Below are positions 30,696 through 42,800 of a stretch of 64,000 nucleotides of DNA, in pieces; within the stretch, counting starts at the first letter, position 1; every line of letters begins with the position of its first letter. Under the pieces are notes generated by a model. That model searched no databases, had not been told where the DNA came from, and worked only from the letters and a program-made list of their open reading frames with translations. The position numbers were made by a program, and so were the translations under genes. Origin of the DNA: Rhynochetos jubatus (Eukaryota; Chordata; Aves; Eurypygiformes; Rhynochetidae); contig CM050653.1 of the NCBI GenBank assembly GCA_027574665.1, positions 45,845,118 to 45,909,117 of the forward strand. Direction: 5' to 3'.

Positions 30696-31331
30696 GGTCA
30701 CTGTATTTTTTTTTCCATTCTCATTGTTACATGGTTTTAAAGAAAATGAAAAAGAAAATGTGAAACACAATTTAGTCCTCATTATTTATTTGTAGATCCT
30801 GCAGCATCATGTTGTAATTAATTTTTTTGGAAGTTTCCGTTAAATGTAATATTGCTTCTCTTGTTATCATACTGATTTTTTTTTTCTATTTATAAATGTA
30901 TTTTGATGGGCAGTAAAACAAAGTGTCTTAAAAGTTTTAAATAGAGAAAATGTGCTTTACACAGTTGCCTATAAAAAGTGCTCTATGTTATCCAAGCAAT
31001 TCATACTATAAGCTTCACTCTTATTGTTGTATGCAATTTTTACTATCATGCAAATAAGCTTAGGTAAATAAAACTAATAGATCACCTTAGAAACTTATGC
31101 AATTAATGTGAAAATAATTGATGTTTGCAATGTGTCTTCCTTTGGTTTACAATCAATTTTAAAGCTACAGCTGTATAAATTTTCTGTATAAAGGTGTATT
31201 TCTTTTTTATGAGTTTATTGCTATGAAAACACCAGTTATTTTGTTACAGCTGGCTGTTTTTATAAGTGTATCACAATTTTCTTTATGCAGAAATGTTCTG
31301 ACTAGGAGTGGTTATTGACTGTAACTACACA

Positions 31332-31391
31332 ATTAAAATTGTTTGTATGGTATGATATGGCAGGGTTTGTCTGCGTATGTGTGTATCTGGG
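31332..31391 (+). terminator. SATB1: Likely distal end of the SATB1 transcript (ATTAAA plus GU-rich element)
   Basis: ATTAAA at 31332-31337 is followed about 25 nt later by the GU-rich GTTTGTCTGCGTATGTGTG (from 31365). That spacing and composition are those of a full polyadenylation site. The AATAAA at 31067 has no comparable GU-rich follower. Cleavage is expected at about 31350-31362. Confidence 0.65.
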
Positions 31392-34300
31392 AGGAGTAAC
31401 TTGTTCTTAGTGCACCTTGTACCTTCTTGCCACCACTTTGAAGATGACATTTCAATTGTTCTCCTTTAAAATCACAGGCAGCCTTTTTTAATGACCTTCT
31501 TCAAATCTGGATTTAGATAACATCCTTCAAAAAGAAACACAGTTTGGTTATGAAAATCGTAACTTGTCTTTTCTTGGTTTAAAAACTTGCCTGCCCAACA
31601 GAGATAGCAGGATATTATTGAGTCAAAAGGCTATCAGGCATAAACATATTTACAGTTCCTGGCAGTAATGCACTTATAATGGATACAGCTGGTTTTATTT
31701 TACACTAGAATTATGCTAACACTATTCCTTGCACTAATGTATAAACAGTAAAAAAACCACATTAATAGTCACAAAGTAAATAGGAAAGATGGGCCTTGCA
31801 CATAGCAGTCCCCTTCGAAGCAAGATTATTTTTAATGATCACTAATAAGGTTCTTGATAAAGCCATAATAATTAGCAAGCTCTGGATTTATGCAAGGCTC
31901 ATGTCTAAGCTAGAGAGAAGTTTGGCAGTAATGAAGTTGTGAAGTACACGCCGTTGTTCTCTTTTCCTAGGAGGAACAACTTACACCTGGTGCGATTCAG
32001 GATTCAAATTCAGCTCAGTTCTTCTGAAATGACTGAAACTCAGGCTGAGTTTCAAAGGCCCAAATGACGCCTAGGTTGCAGCACATTTCTCCTTTTTGGT
32101 CCTATTAATTTCTTCAGGAAGATACGTATTTGACAACAAAGCAGGTTTTCATTCCATACATTTACGGCGGGTTTCCCAGGTCCTGTGTCGCAGCGCCTTT
32201 GGGGTTCCTTGAGTAGCTTCCAGCCATGGCGCCTCTTGGCTGTGCGCAGGACTGTGTTGGGTCTGCACCATGATTTGGGCTTGGGATCCAGTCCAGTTAA
32301 AAGAGCCTTGCTACCACTCTGGGAGGGAAACAAGCCTTAGGAGGGACACGGATGTGGAATCTGGCATTGCAGTCCAAGGGAAGGACAGTCAAACCATGCC
32401 CTCATTTAAGTGACTTGTGGTAGTTACAAAGCTATGGGTAGCCGACAGCTACACGGGATGCCAAAGGGCAAAACCTAAGCCTAGTCCAGGGAAGTCACTG
32501 TTGGATTCCTTCACTTCTTTCAAGTGGGATCATTGCTTTGTACAGCCTCTCGAGCTAGGGCAGATCCCTGTTCACAGCTGTGGGATGGGATGAAATGTAG
32601 ACCAAGCAATGCAAGCTGATTGGATGTGCAGGACAATGCCACTGGCACCCTTGGGCTGGCTGGCTGAAGTGCCAAGTGACTTTTACAATAGGGTTGCTTA
32701 AAAAACCAAACAAACCACTTTTGTACTAATACGTGTGCATATACAGCGTAGAAGGGAAAGGGAAGGAAAGACTTTCCTGGAATATACCTCACTTCACGCT
32801 ACAAGCTAATACATGGGGTACTCTAATACCAGAAACAGCAACAAGTCCCACACTCCGTAAAAGCATAACAAAAAATGTTTATGAAATTGTCTTTGGTATT
32901 TTGAAAGCAATTTCCTTTTCTTTTATCCTTTTAAACTTTATGGGTGCTGAAGTAGAAGCCATGTGCGCTTGCAGGTGGTTATTATAGCTGTTTCTTTTCC
33001 ATTATCTTTGTTTTTCTTTCCCCTAGCCCAGCTGAGGTTATCTTCCAAGTAGTTCAACCTCTGCAGTCCCATTTTATCTGCACAGAGGTTTGAATTGGTG
33101 CATTTTTGTGTCCCGGTGGGTGGGCTGCAAGTACAGTCTTTTAACACAGCCTCAATGACCAAAAGCGTTCTTGTTAAATCCTCAGCAGCATTTTCAGAGG
33201 CGAGATGGGTATAAAGGATCCCAACTTTATGTGGATGTGAGAGATTTATACTGGTAGGAGTTAAGCTACCACAAGCATATCCACCTTGACTTGAGGACTG
33301 GTTAGACTACCTAGAAAATGACCTTATGTCCTTTTCTGTTCCTTTTTCTCACCATCTGGCATAATCCTACAAAAAACCCTTTTCCATTTCTGTAAAGATT
33401 AAGAAATCAAACTGGATTTCTGGAACAAAGAACACAAATTGGCACATCAAAACATTATTAGTTGGGAAGTGGTTAGTAAAACTCACAAAGTAGGACTTCA
33501 CTGAGAGTATGAAATTAGTATTTCTTATATACGTAGGGAAGTATGGGGGAAGAATGGTGCTTCCTCAGAATAAAATTTAGGCTGCAAAGAAAGCCAAATG
33601 CCTGAAAAAGAGGGAACTGAGTGCTGAGTGGGGATGGCGGGACTTAGATTTTGCTATAAAACTAGTTAAGTATTTACCATGTTTTATGGTGTTTACCATA
33701 AAAAATGGAGTATTTTTACTCCCTGCTGATTCCCATTAATCTATATTTAACTGACAAGATTTATGCGTATGTGCTAGAGTCCCAAGTGTGCTTTTTTCAA
33801 ACCTGAAAGAAAACCGAAGAGGCCCCAGGTTCCAAGAGGTCCGTTGCTTGGGGACACTCTAAAACCCCAGTCACACATGCAAACATTGCTTATAAAGACT
33901 TATACTATATATACTTTTTATTAGTATAAAGATTTCCTACCCTACAATGCAGGATTTTAGATTTGTGTTTTGTAGAACTAAATTGGTCAGATGACGCAGA
34001 AAAAAAAAAAAAAAAAGTCCAGGCTTTAAAATAAATTATTCTGCTTAATTTTTTCCTTAAGTTGGAAAGGTGCAGGAAATGGAGGAAGAAGAAGAGGTTC
34101 CCCAAAACCAGTGATTTTATTTCAGTGGTTAACTGAGTCAGTACTTTGGTTGTGTGCTGGGAAAGCACCAAACATTGCTAAGTTCATTTGTCAAAGCAAG
34201 TGCCCCATGTGTTAAGAGCAGTATAAATTAGATACCACGGAAGATCTACTTGAGCATCAAGTATTAGCAATTCTGCTTAACTTATTGAACTTGTGTTTTG

Positions 34301-37300
34301 ATGTCAGGCACTTTGCAGACACCAAAGGTATTTTGATTTTTACATAATGATTTATATTGTGCTTTGAATAACAGTCCCATAGCAAAGCAGGGATATAAAT
34401 ATACTCCCAGGCCTTTTTCTGCACACAGATGTAATTTTAGTTTGGTCTCCTCACAGTGCCTTGCGTCCACACAGTCTTTTACTACAACAAATGAGCTAAT
34501 AATTCAAACTGCAATAAGTGATCCTCCTTGGAGCAGGAGTAGCAGTACTTGGCAGCAAGTTTGTTTGCTTTCAGGTTCATATGGGAGCTTTCCCGCCCGC
34601 TCTGCTGCTGGCAATCCTCCCACTATCCCGCTCCGCATTGTTTCGCATGGGCCTGGCCTGGGTGCCCTTCCTGCTCTGGGTCATCTCGCCCAGATGCCAT
34701 CTCTCCTGGTAACATGCCAGCACTCAGGTGTATGTGGCACAGATTAATATGAGGCAGCAAGGACTGTATGTATCTGTTGCCACCTACCCTTTATCATCAC
34801 CAGTCACGCTGTGAGCACTGCAGGGTTGCTAGAATAGGCCACTGACATTGGAAAGAGAGTGACAGCTGGAGCAAATCCACCATCAGGCAAGTACTTTCTG
34901 AGTTGATGGAGTAGAGGGGGTGAGGGGACATGCATCTCAGACGGGAGCAGGAAAAGGAAAGAGGAAGGTGCCAGAGGAAAATGGGAGCTTGAGTAAAGCC
35001 ACAATAGCTATCCGTGCATGGAGGAGCAGACTCCGTTTGCAAACAGTGCTACAGCGATACCCAGAAACACTTCAAGGTACTGCCAAAACACCATAGAAAA
35101 TGTTCCTGACCTGAAACTTACAATGGTCTCCAATCATGGGATTTGCCTTAGCAGGCAATATCTAGGATAACACAAAAGCCTCCTCAGCTGTCTGTGGCAA
35201 ACGAGGTCCCCTAACAGTTTGTCCTCTGGTACTGTCCCTGCGTGTAGAACATGCAGGATTCTTTTTGCCAGCTGCAGACTGACAGCTACCATGGCAGCTG
35301 CAGTTGGGACTCTCTTTCCAGATGACTTGCTTACCCACACAATATGCTAAAGCAACATCTAGGCTGTAAAAGCTCTCATTTTCCTCCAGGATCACATCCA
35401 ACCACAAGCAGCGTGTTTGCAGTCTCAAATCCAATTTTCTGAGCTGTCTCCTGCATCCCAGCTCCTCCTTGGTCCAAATGTATCACAGGAGTTAAGAAAA
35501 TAAAATGTGTTGTATGGCCCAGATATTTATCATAGTGCAAGAGAACAGCAAAAAAATTACCTCTGTGGGCACAGAGTTATATAAGCATGCACAATTCTGA
35601 AGTTTTGGGGAACATAAGTTGTTCCAAGAGGCTTCAGAGAGAGATTTCATACTGCTATAGTCCTCTCAAAGCATCGGTAGCAATTATTTGAAATTGCTGG
35701 GGCCAGAAAAATTCATGCAGAGTCCTACTAACTTTGCAGGGGAATATCTCCCAGCACAGAATTTAAAGCAGAGAGTGCTCTGTTTAGTTATTCTCATTAC
35801 AAAATTAACAGCCTTTGCAGGACCAACCTTAGAGATGATGTTGCCATTCCATATCCATATCAAAGCAGGACACTGACTTGGTAACTAGCAGCACTGCCCA
35901 CAGCTGTGAGCCCCTTCTTGCCCCCCCACCTTGACTCCTCTGCATGCTAAAGAGTTAAGCCATTTGGCTTCTTTACTCTCCCATCATCAACTTAAACACA
36001 GCCCTTCATCCACACTCAACGTTTTTACCTGGGGAAAGCAATTCAGAAAACAACTTAGCTTATAGCAAACCACAGCAGGGAAAGGTAGACGAGGGTGTCC
36101 TTTCAAAAGTGTAGGAAAAGTGATTCTTTATCATTATTGGCATGACAGCTTGGGCTAGAAAATAAGTACAGGTGGTGGTGTTGGCTTGCCTTAGTAGGCA
36201 AAAATGCTATATCCCCAGCCTAATAAGGATTTAATATCAGCTGAGAGACTGAAGAAGACAGAAAAGGGGGAGAGAGAAGAAAAAATAGCTAAATAAAAAT
36301 TTCTGGGGGCAGTCATGCCTAGAGATGACTGGAGACTAGTTTTAATTGAAGGAGACCTGAGTTAGCCACCAGGAAAAACTAGATAAGGAGCACTTGTGAT
36401 TCACATACTGGATGTCCCTCAAAAATGCAGAGAGTGAACAGAGTTATGGAGTTGTTTCAGAGGAAAGATTAAATAAAGAAGGCTTGCCAAATACCAGCAA
36501 AATCCTAAGTGGTGGGTGGAAGGTGAATACAGTAAGAAAATTCAAAATTTCTTGTAACAGAACTAGAGGCAATATTTGAAATTATCACCTAGCAGGAGTA
36601 AAAATTAGAACTCACTACTACCCACCCCCCCTTCATGCCAAAAGCATAAATGGCTTTTTAAAAGTTCAAAGAATTTGTGAAAGCAAAGGGTTGATCTGAC
36701 CTTTTAATCAGACCAAGGACTGCTTTCTACTCTGTAGTGCTGGACAACGTGTGAAGATTACACTATACTGTTTTTCCTGTGTGACACAGTGATGGTATCC
36801 ATGTGGACACTGTCCAGCATCCAGCCAGGGACATGGTTGCTTGAAGTCCTCCACAGTCACCACTGAGACGAATTTGAGCAGGCTGAAATTTGCACTGTGC
36901 TCTTGACCAGGTGTGTGTGCTTTATTCTCTATCTTGTTCGTAACCAGATTTTACAACAACTGATCTGAATAATTTCATTGAGGAACAGGTCACCTTATAT
37001 TTACAAAACATACTCTCCCACACACCCCAGCATAAAAATTCATACCCAGTTCATTTTGGTCATTGCCATGCTACCAATGCAGTCACTATTCACAATGATG
37101 CTCTAACTGCACTAAGAGTAAAGTTTCTTTGACCCTGTTTGCCTACAACACTGGGCCAGTTTTTATCATGTGGTGCCACCTTTCTTTCAGCCTCCCCTGT
37201 GCACATCCCACTTACATTCAGGTTCAGCTGACCTGTTCCTTTCTCTTCCTTAAAAGCCCACTGGAAAGGTTCACACTGGGGAAACATTAGTGAGAGTTTC

Positions 37301-39392
37301 CAGGATGATTGGAAAAAAAAATGAATGTATATATTTGCACCATTCCCTCATGAGACATCACTCCCAAGCTTTTAGGGTGCATTATGAGATGGCCAGAAGA
37401 GTGGGAATGTACTGGTTTGAACCCAGGTTTCCTGCAGTTGTTACTGGGTTTTCTTCAATACACTTAGGGGGCCACAAGCAGAGGGACAGTCACTGCAGCC
37501 AGGGGTACCTCCCCAGGGTGTGCATGAGCACGACACCACTTGCAAGAGCACTGTTGGACAAAACAAGCACCGTGGGAAAGCAGATCAAAGCAGTATGATT
37601 GCATTTCACGTTTGATACAGCTCATTCCTGAAGCCAGGGTGAATAGCCTAATCCAATGTATCATTCCTGTGCAGGCAGACCCTCGGGCTGGCATCATGTC
37701 CCGTGGAGCACAGCTCCAGCGTGCAGCATCTGCCACTGTCTGCCCTAGGGCTTGGCTTCAGACTGCCCTTCTCCTTTCCACCACCTTTTGGGAGATGCTT
37801 TGCACAAACTTTGAAGGCCAAAACTCAGGCTGTTTCAGGCCCTTCAGGGCATCTATTCCCCTGCCACTTCCTGCACTACTTGATCTTTAATCCACACTCC
37901 TGACCTTTAAAGATTCAAAGGGGCAGATTTCCAGTGATTTAGCTTCAATTTTGCATGCTCTCATTTTTGCAAATACAAGTCTCTCTGCTTACCCATTGTC
38001 TCCCCTGTTTAACCAATCCGTCAGCTGTTGATCACATCCGCTGCCAGGCAGCTCGTAGATGGGACAATTATTCTCACAAGGACTTTCAAGTCCAGACTTT
38101 TAACCCACCGGGTCCAGCATGGAGCAGCTGCAAGAGCTCTGAGTAGCAGCTGCCCCTTTTCTACTGCAGCTGCTGAGCAGCTCTCCTGATGGTCTCTGGC
38201 TACTTTGCTAGGACAAGGGGAAAATCTCTTTTCTAGGCATCACAATATAAAGGTTTAACTTACTGCTGCTCTAAGAAAGGAGGTGAAATGCCACAGCCAG
38301 CTCCCACCCAGTGTGGTCATGTTGTAGAGTAGCCTGGGGCAGTTCTACCTTGCACCCAGCCAGCAAATGAGTAAGAGGCACAAGACACAACAGGAAAACT
38401 CTTTCTGGCTGTCAGTTTTCACACCTCAGCTTGATGTTAGAGGTATTGGGGCAGCTACTTCTACAACCTGAAGATACCTGGAGCAGTCTCAGGATCCTAC
38501 AGCTCCTGGCTGCCAGCTTACCCGCTGAGCAAGGGTCTGTGGCACGCTCTTTCAGACTGCCTCCTAAACTTCACCGGCTGCCTTGGCACATGCCTTCACC
38601 AAACCCATTGGAATAATGTCAAGAACAAAACCTAAGGAGCTAACATGCCACATGTCAAAAATGGTTATTCTACCAAGGAGGATCAAGCAATTTGATACCA
38701 ACTTTCACCTTTTCCAAGACATACTCATGGTCACTGAACTGTACCTTTTCCCCTCACGTCCCAGGGGTAAGATCGTATTTGGGCAAAAGAAGCGTGTGGC
38801 CAATACATTGGCTCAGCCACCTCAGCCCTCAGTTCTGCTGTGGACTCAGAGAGGTCATGGGCCACCAAGACAAAATTTGAAACATTCTTTGTGTTGCTCT
38901 GACTTATGGTAGGGATTGGCCTTACAGCGACCTAGCACTGAGACTGGGGCTAAAAAAAAAATAATTTATTTAAGGCCATACTACCTACCCCACACCTCTC
39001 TGATTTTGCCACAAACACTGCTCATCAGTATCAAATAATTTGTGCTACCATAGTTTACGGCTATGAAGTTATAGCTGTGAAGTGCTACCACTGCAAGTAA
39101 AAGGTTGTTTGCAATACGCAAGATGAGCAGCTGTAACTGGTCATGTGGTCTTTTCAGCCCTGTCATCTGGCAGGTAGGTTGCAGGACATTCCCAACATCA
39201 AGGAAATTCCCTCCTTCTGTTGATCTGTCCTTCCTGGGCTCTGCCAGAGCCATCTTGTGTGATTCATTAAGCGAAAGCAAGACACAAAGTGAATTCATAT
39301 ATGCACCCTCAGTCCTTTCACAACACCTGAATGTAACCATAGGGCTGGCTATAGAGGCAGGAAATTGTTTCACAGAATTTTGGCTGATACTC
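31392..39392. other. Intergenic DNA downstream of SATB1
   Basis: No exon-like frame with splice signals, RNA gene or mobile element is recognisable. Notable items are an A17 run at 34000-34016 and a perfect 9-bp hairpin with a GTTT loop at 33682-33703 (TTTTATGGT / ACCATAAAA). Open frames of up to about 127 codons (for example 34364-34747) match nothing known to me. Confidence 0.75.
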
Positions 39393-39835
39393 CAGAAGGT
39401 TGTGCTGTCATTCAGCGAGACCTGGACAGGCTTGAGAGTTGAGCAGCGAGGAACCTGATGAAGTTCAACAAGGGCAAGTGTAGGGGCCTGCACCTGGGGA
39501 GGAATAACCCCATGTATCAATACAACCTGGGAGTTCACCTGCTAGAAAGCAGCTCTGCAGAGAGGCACCTGGGAGTCCTAGTGGACAATAAATTGACCGT
39601 CAGCCAGCAACGTGCCCTTGTGCCCAAGAAGGCCAATGGTATCCCGACGTGTATTAAAAAGAGCGTGGCCAGCAGGTCGAGGGAGGTCATCCTCCCCCTC
39701 TACTCTGCCTGGTGAGGCTCCATCTGGAGTACTGTGTCCAGTTCTGGGCTCCCCAGGTCAAGAAAGACAGGGAACTACTGGAGAGAGTCCAGCAGAAGCT
39801 ACAAATATGATCAAGGGAATGGAGCACTAGCAGGC
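39393..39835 (+). mobile_element. Truncated, frameshifted CR1 LINE fragment (reverse-transcriptase ORF, 3' part)
   Basis: The sequence reads as the late part of the CR1 ORF2 reverse transcriptase in sense orientation. Recognisable pieces include MKFNKGKCRGLHLGRNNP, LLESSSAERHLGVLVDN, KKANGI and [16 protein letters not shown]. The frame breaks at about 39708-39711, where one base of a CCC run is missing; the rest (VQFWAP.. region) continues in another frame. A second small deletion sits near 39800. The fragment lacks its 5' part and its 3' terminal repeat, so it cannot move. CR1 is the dominant LINE of birds and other sauropsids. A 185-codon frame on the opposite strand overlaps it and is only its antisense shadow. 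Confidence 0.92.
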
Positions 39836-42800
39836 AGATGAGAGGGTCCTTCAGCACAGCGTAACAATCCAATCCACTGGGGATGTGTGACAGTGTTTTA
39901 ATCGCCCATCACTGAAGGTGCACAAGGAGAACACCATTGGAGACAAGTGAGGAACAGCTCTGGAGAAAACATGTGAATGGGAAGGACTGCCTTGATACTG
40001 AAAAAATAAAAAGTAAGAAAAAATAAAGTGAGGAGGGAAAAAAGGAAATAAAAGACAAATAGATGACTGAAATATAAACTAAAGGCTGTAAAATGTCCCA
40101 CCCTTCATCTTTACTTATTGTACTTCAGTTTTCCTCCCATGTCTCACAAAGATTTGCCAGTGGAAACCAAATAAAAGCTCTTCCCTCCTCAGTGAAGGGA
40201 GTGTTTTAAACTTTGATGGACTTGGGTTCTTCTAAGTTTTGGGGATTTTTTTTTTTATTCTTTCTTTTGGGCTCATAGGCGTGATGTTTGTCTCATCCAC
40301 GCATGGGAAGAGGGGGAGGAATGGGTAGGCTTGACTTGTGCTAACTGTTGGCAACAGTTGTTTAATTTTTTGCAACATGAACCCAAGTATCATGAGACTG
40401 AGCAAAATATAAATAAATATGCTCTTTGGAAACCCCATACATCTTTATGGCCTATGATACCTTCAAATCATGGAAAAACACATGTTTGTTTGTTTGTTTT
40501 TTTAAAAAAGATTTTGGTGGCAATGCTACCTCCCATTGCTGTAAACAAGGTCAGGAGGCCAAAATTAGTCTGTCCTATTTTGCACAAAATAGTCAACAAC
40601 TTAAGATGTTTTTGCAATAATCAGAAAATTATTGACCGGTGTCAACACCCCCTTTCTGATAAACTGTTGAAATGTTAATATTCTTGGCAAAATTGTTTTT
40701 GCTCTAATTACTGTATCCATCTGCTCTATAAGATTGATTATACTGTGGGAATGTTTGTTCTCTTGTCTCCTGCAATGATGGGCCTCTCCTTGGCGCAGAA
40801 ATAGTCCTGCCTCATCTTTACACACAGACGAATGTGCAACAGAATCAAACCAACACTCAGCCCTAATAAAGCCGAATAAAAATTCCTTGAAGGGGTTAAC
40901 ACAATAGATATTAACTGGCTCTTGAATAGACCATCTCTTGGAAAACTCTTGCCCTGGCCCTGATAAAAATAGCTGGCCTTCATCCAGCACAGGATGTCAG
41001 TGACCAGGAAGGCCACCAAAAACCTGTAAGCCCACAAAAGCTGGCATATCATCATCAGTGTTACTGATTCAGTTGAGGAGAAGTCTGGCTAGTTGGCGAC
41101 ACCAGACCCCCTCTGCACCAGCTCCTTGGCAATGAGGAGCCGAGTTGTCCAAGGAGCAGAGCGTTTCCTGTCCTACCTTCCATCAGCACCTGCAAAGGCT
41201 AATGTTACCTGGACTGAATTGGTTATTTTTGGAGCCAACATATAATATGTGCTATCTGTGGCATGTGCTGATAAAGACTTGGAATAAAGTGATGTCTGGT
41301 ATTAATCATTATTAAAGCTGATTAAAACAAATCAAAACACAACAAAACCCCATGCGTTTTCTTATGCAGGAAAAATCCAGTGGAAAAATAATTGTTTTAT
41401 TAGAAATTGTTGTTTTCCCATGGCAAGTCTGGAAGAAATCCAAGGTTGCATTTCATTTTGAACTGGTATTTCAAAATACATAGACAAAAAAGTCATGCAA
41501 ACTAAAAAAAATATATATATTTTTATATATATATATTTCTTGAGCAGTCTTCCACAGCAGCTGAACTTTTTCATTGGAAAATGGTGCTTTTCTCACACAC
41601 ATAAAATCAAATTCAGCAAAAGCATTTATTTCAGAAATATAATTTTCAGTAAAAAAAAAAAAAGAAAGCAGTTATTATTTTCCAGATACTGAACTGCGTA
41701 GTCATGTCTAAAGCATTCAAACACCACCGAGACTCAGGCTGAGATTGCTTTCAGGTTTTTCATTTTAAAAAAGATTTAGGGTCTTTGTAAAAATCTTCCA
41801 AGTTCTTGACTCCATAGGGTGCACTCAGTGCATGTGCTTATTCTTGCAGAAAGAATCTTAAAGGCTAGAGACTTCCAAAAAAAGGAAGAAGGACTTTCTA
41901 GATGTTGAAGGGATGGCTTTTGCGCAGTTTTAAATTTGTAACATATGAGTATGTACAACTTTTCCTGAACTGTAATGCAGCCTGAAGAGCATCTGCTGGA
42001 TATTCATTCGCACCTTCGTGTCAACCCTTTATTTGTGCCAGCAGGGAGTATTAAGTTGTACTTAGCTGTATGGGCTGCTTCCCGCGCCTCAGCTAATGTA
42101 CCATGCAGGAACGTTTTCAGAAGAGCTTAAGAACAAAGGGGGAGAAGACTAACAAAAATACTGTTACTAGGTTTATTGAAGATAGCGTGGGAGAATGAGC
42201 ATTGTAAGAGAAATTCCTCCGCAGAAAAAAGATTTTGTATGCCTGCTTGCTTAGTGTGCTATTACAAGGCTTAGCAATTTTTTTTTTCCTAAACCTAAGA
42301 CAAGTTTCAGTGAGGAGAGGGTGACTGCAGTCCAGCCTTGGCATAACACCCTCCTCTTTGTCTTCTGGACGTACCTTCTCCTCCCATATCTCGCAGCGGT
42401 TCCCAACCTTAAGCAGACCCAGCACAACGCTGCTACCATTGCCCAGAGCAGGAAAAATGCAGGAGGACTTTCTATAGGAGAAATTGGCAGAAATTTTATT
42501 GCTTCTTGCTTCAAATGGAGTTTCTCAGGCCTGGGCATCAAGAGCCCAAGACATCCATTCTGCCAGCACTCCCACAAGGCCCTTCTGTCCTTGTGCCTGG
42601 TGGCCACCATTCAAAGGGCCTTCCACCTGGATAAGACAAGTTTTGGCTATTGCCAAAATGAGAAAAGTTGTAGTTAGGTACCTGGGAGACATATGCTGGG
42701 GGTAACTTCTGCTGAAATCAGCAGAGTTTTCCAATCAGATTTTGAGCTGACAGCTACTTTTAAATTATTTTTCAAACTCCTTTTGAGGCTGTTTTTCATC

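Larger units (their letters stand above)
30122..31356 (+). other. SATB1: SATB1 3' untranslated region
   Basis: The UTR is AT-rich and follows the TGA stop. AATAAA signals occur at 30543-30548, 30548-30553, 30690-30695 and 31067-31072, and ATTAAA at 31332-31337. The first three have U/GU-rich sequence behind them, so shorter transcripts are possible. Seed matches are visible for miR-21 (ATAAGCT at 31008-31014 and 31054-31060), miR-23 (AATGTGAA at 30757-30764 and 31105-31112), miR-155 (AGCATTA at 30430-30436) and miR-191 (TTCCGTTA at 30835-30842). The end at about 31350-31362 is inferred from the last signal and its GU-rich follower. Confidence 0.8.

Noticed and set aside
38981..39538. 185-codon open frame on the - strand, the longest outside SATB1
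   Set aside because: Its N-terminal part is the antisense of the CR1 fragment and the rest is unrecognised, so it is taken as a shadow.
40601..41055. Two overlapping minus-strand frames of 129 and 105 codons, followed by LTR-like words (TTGGCGACACC, two AATAAAG-type signals near 41285)
   Set aside because: No gag, pol or env motif, no paired LTRs and no convincing primer-binding site. A decayed retroviral trace is possible but not supported.
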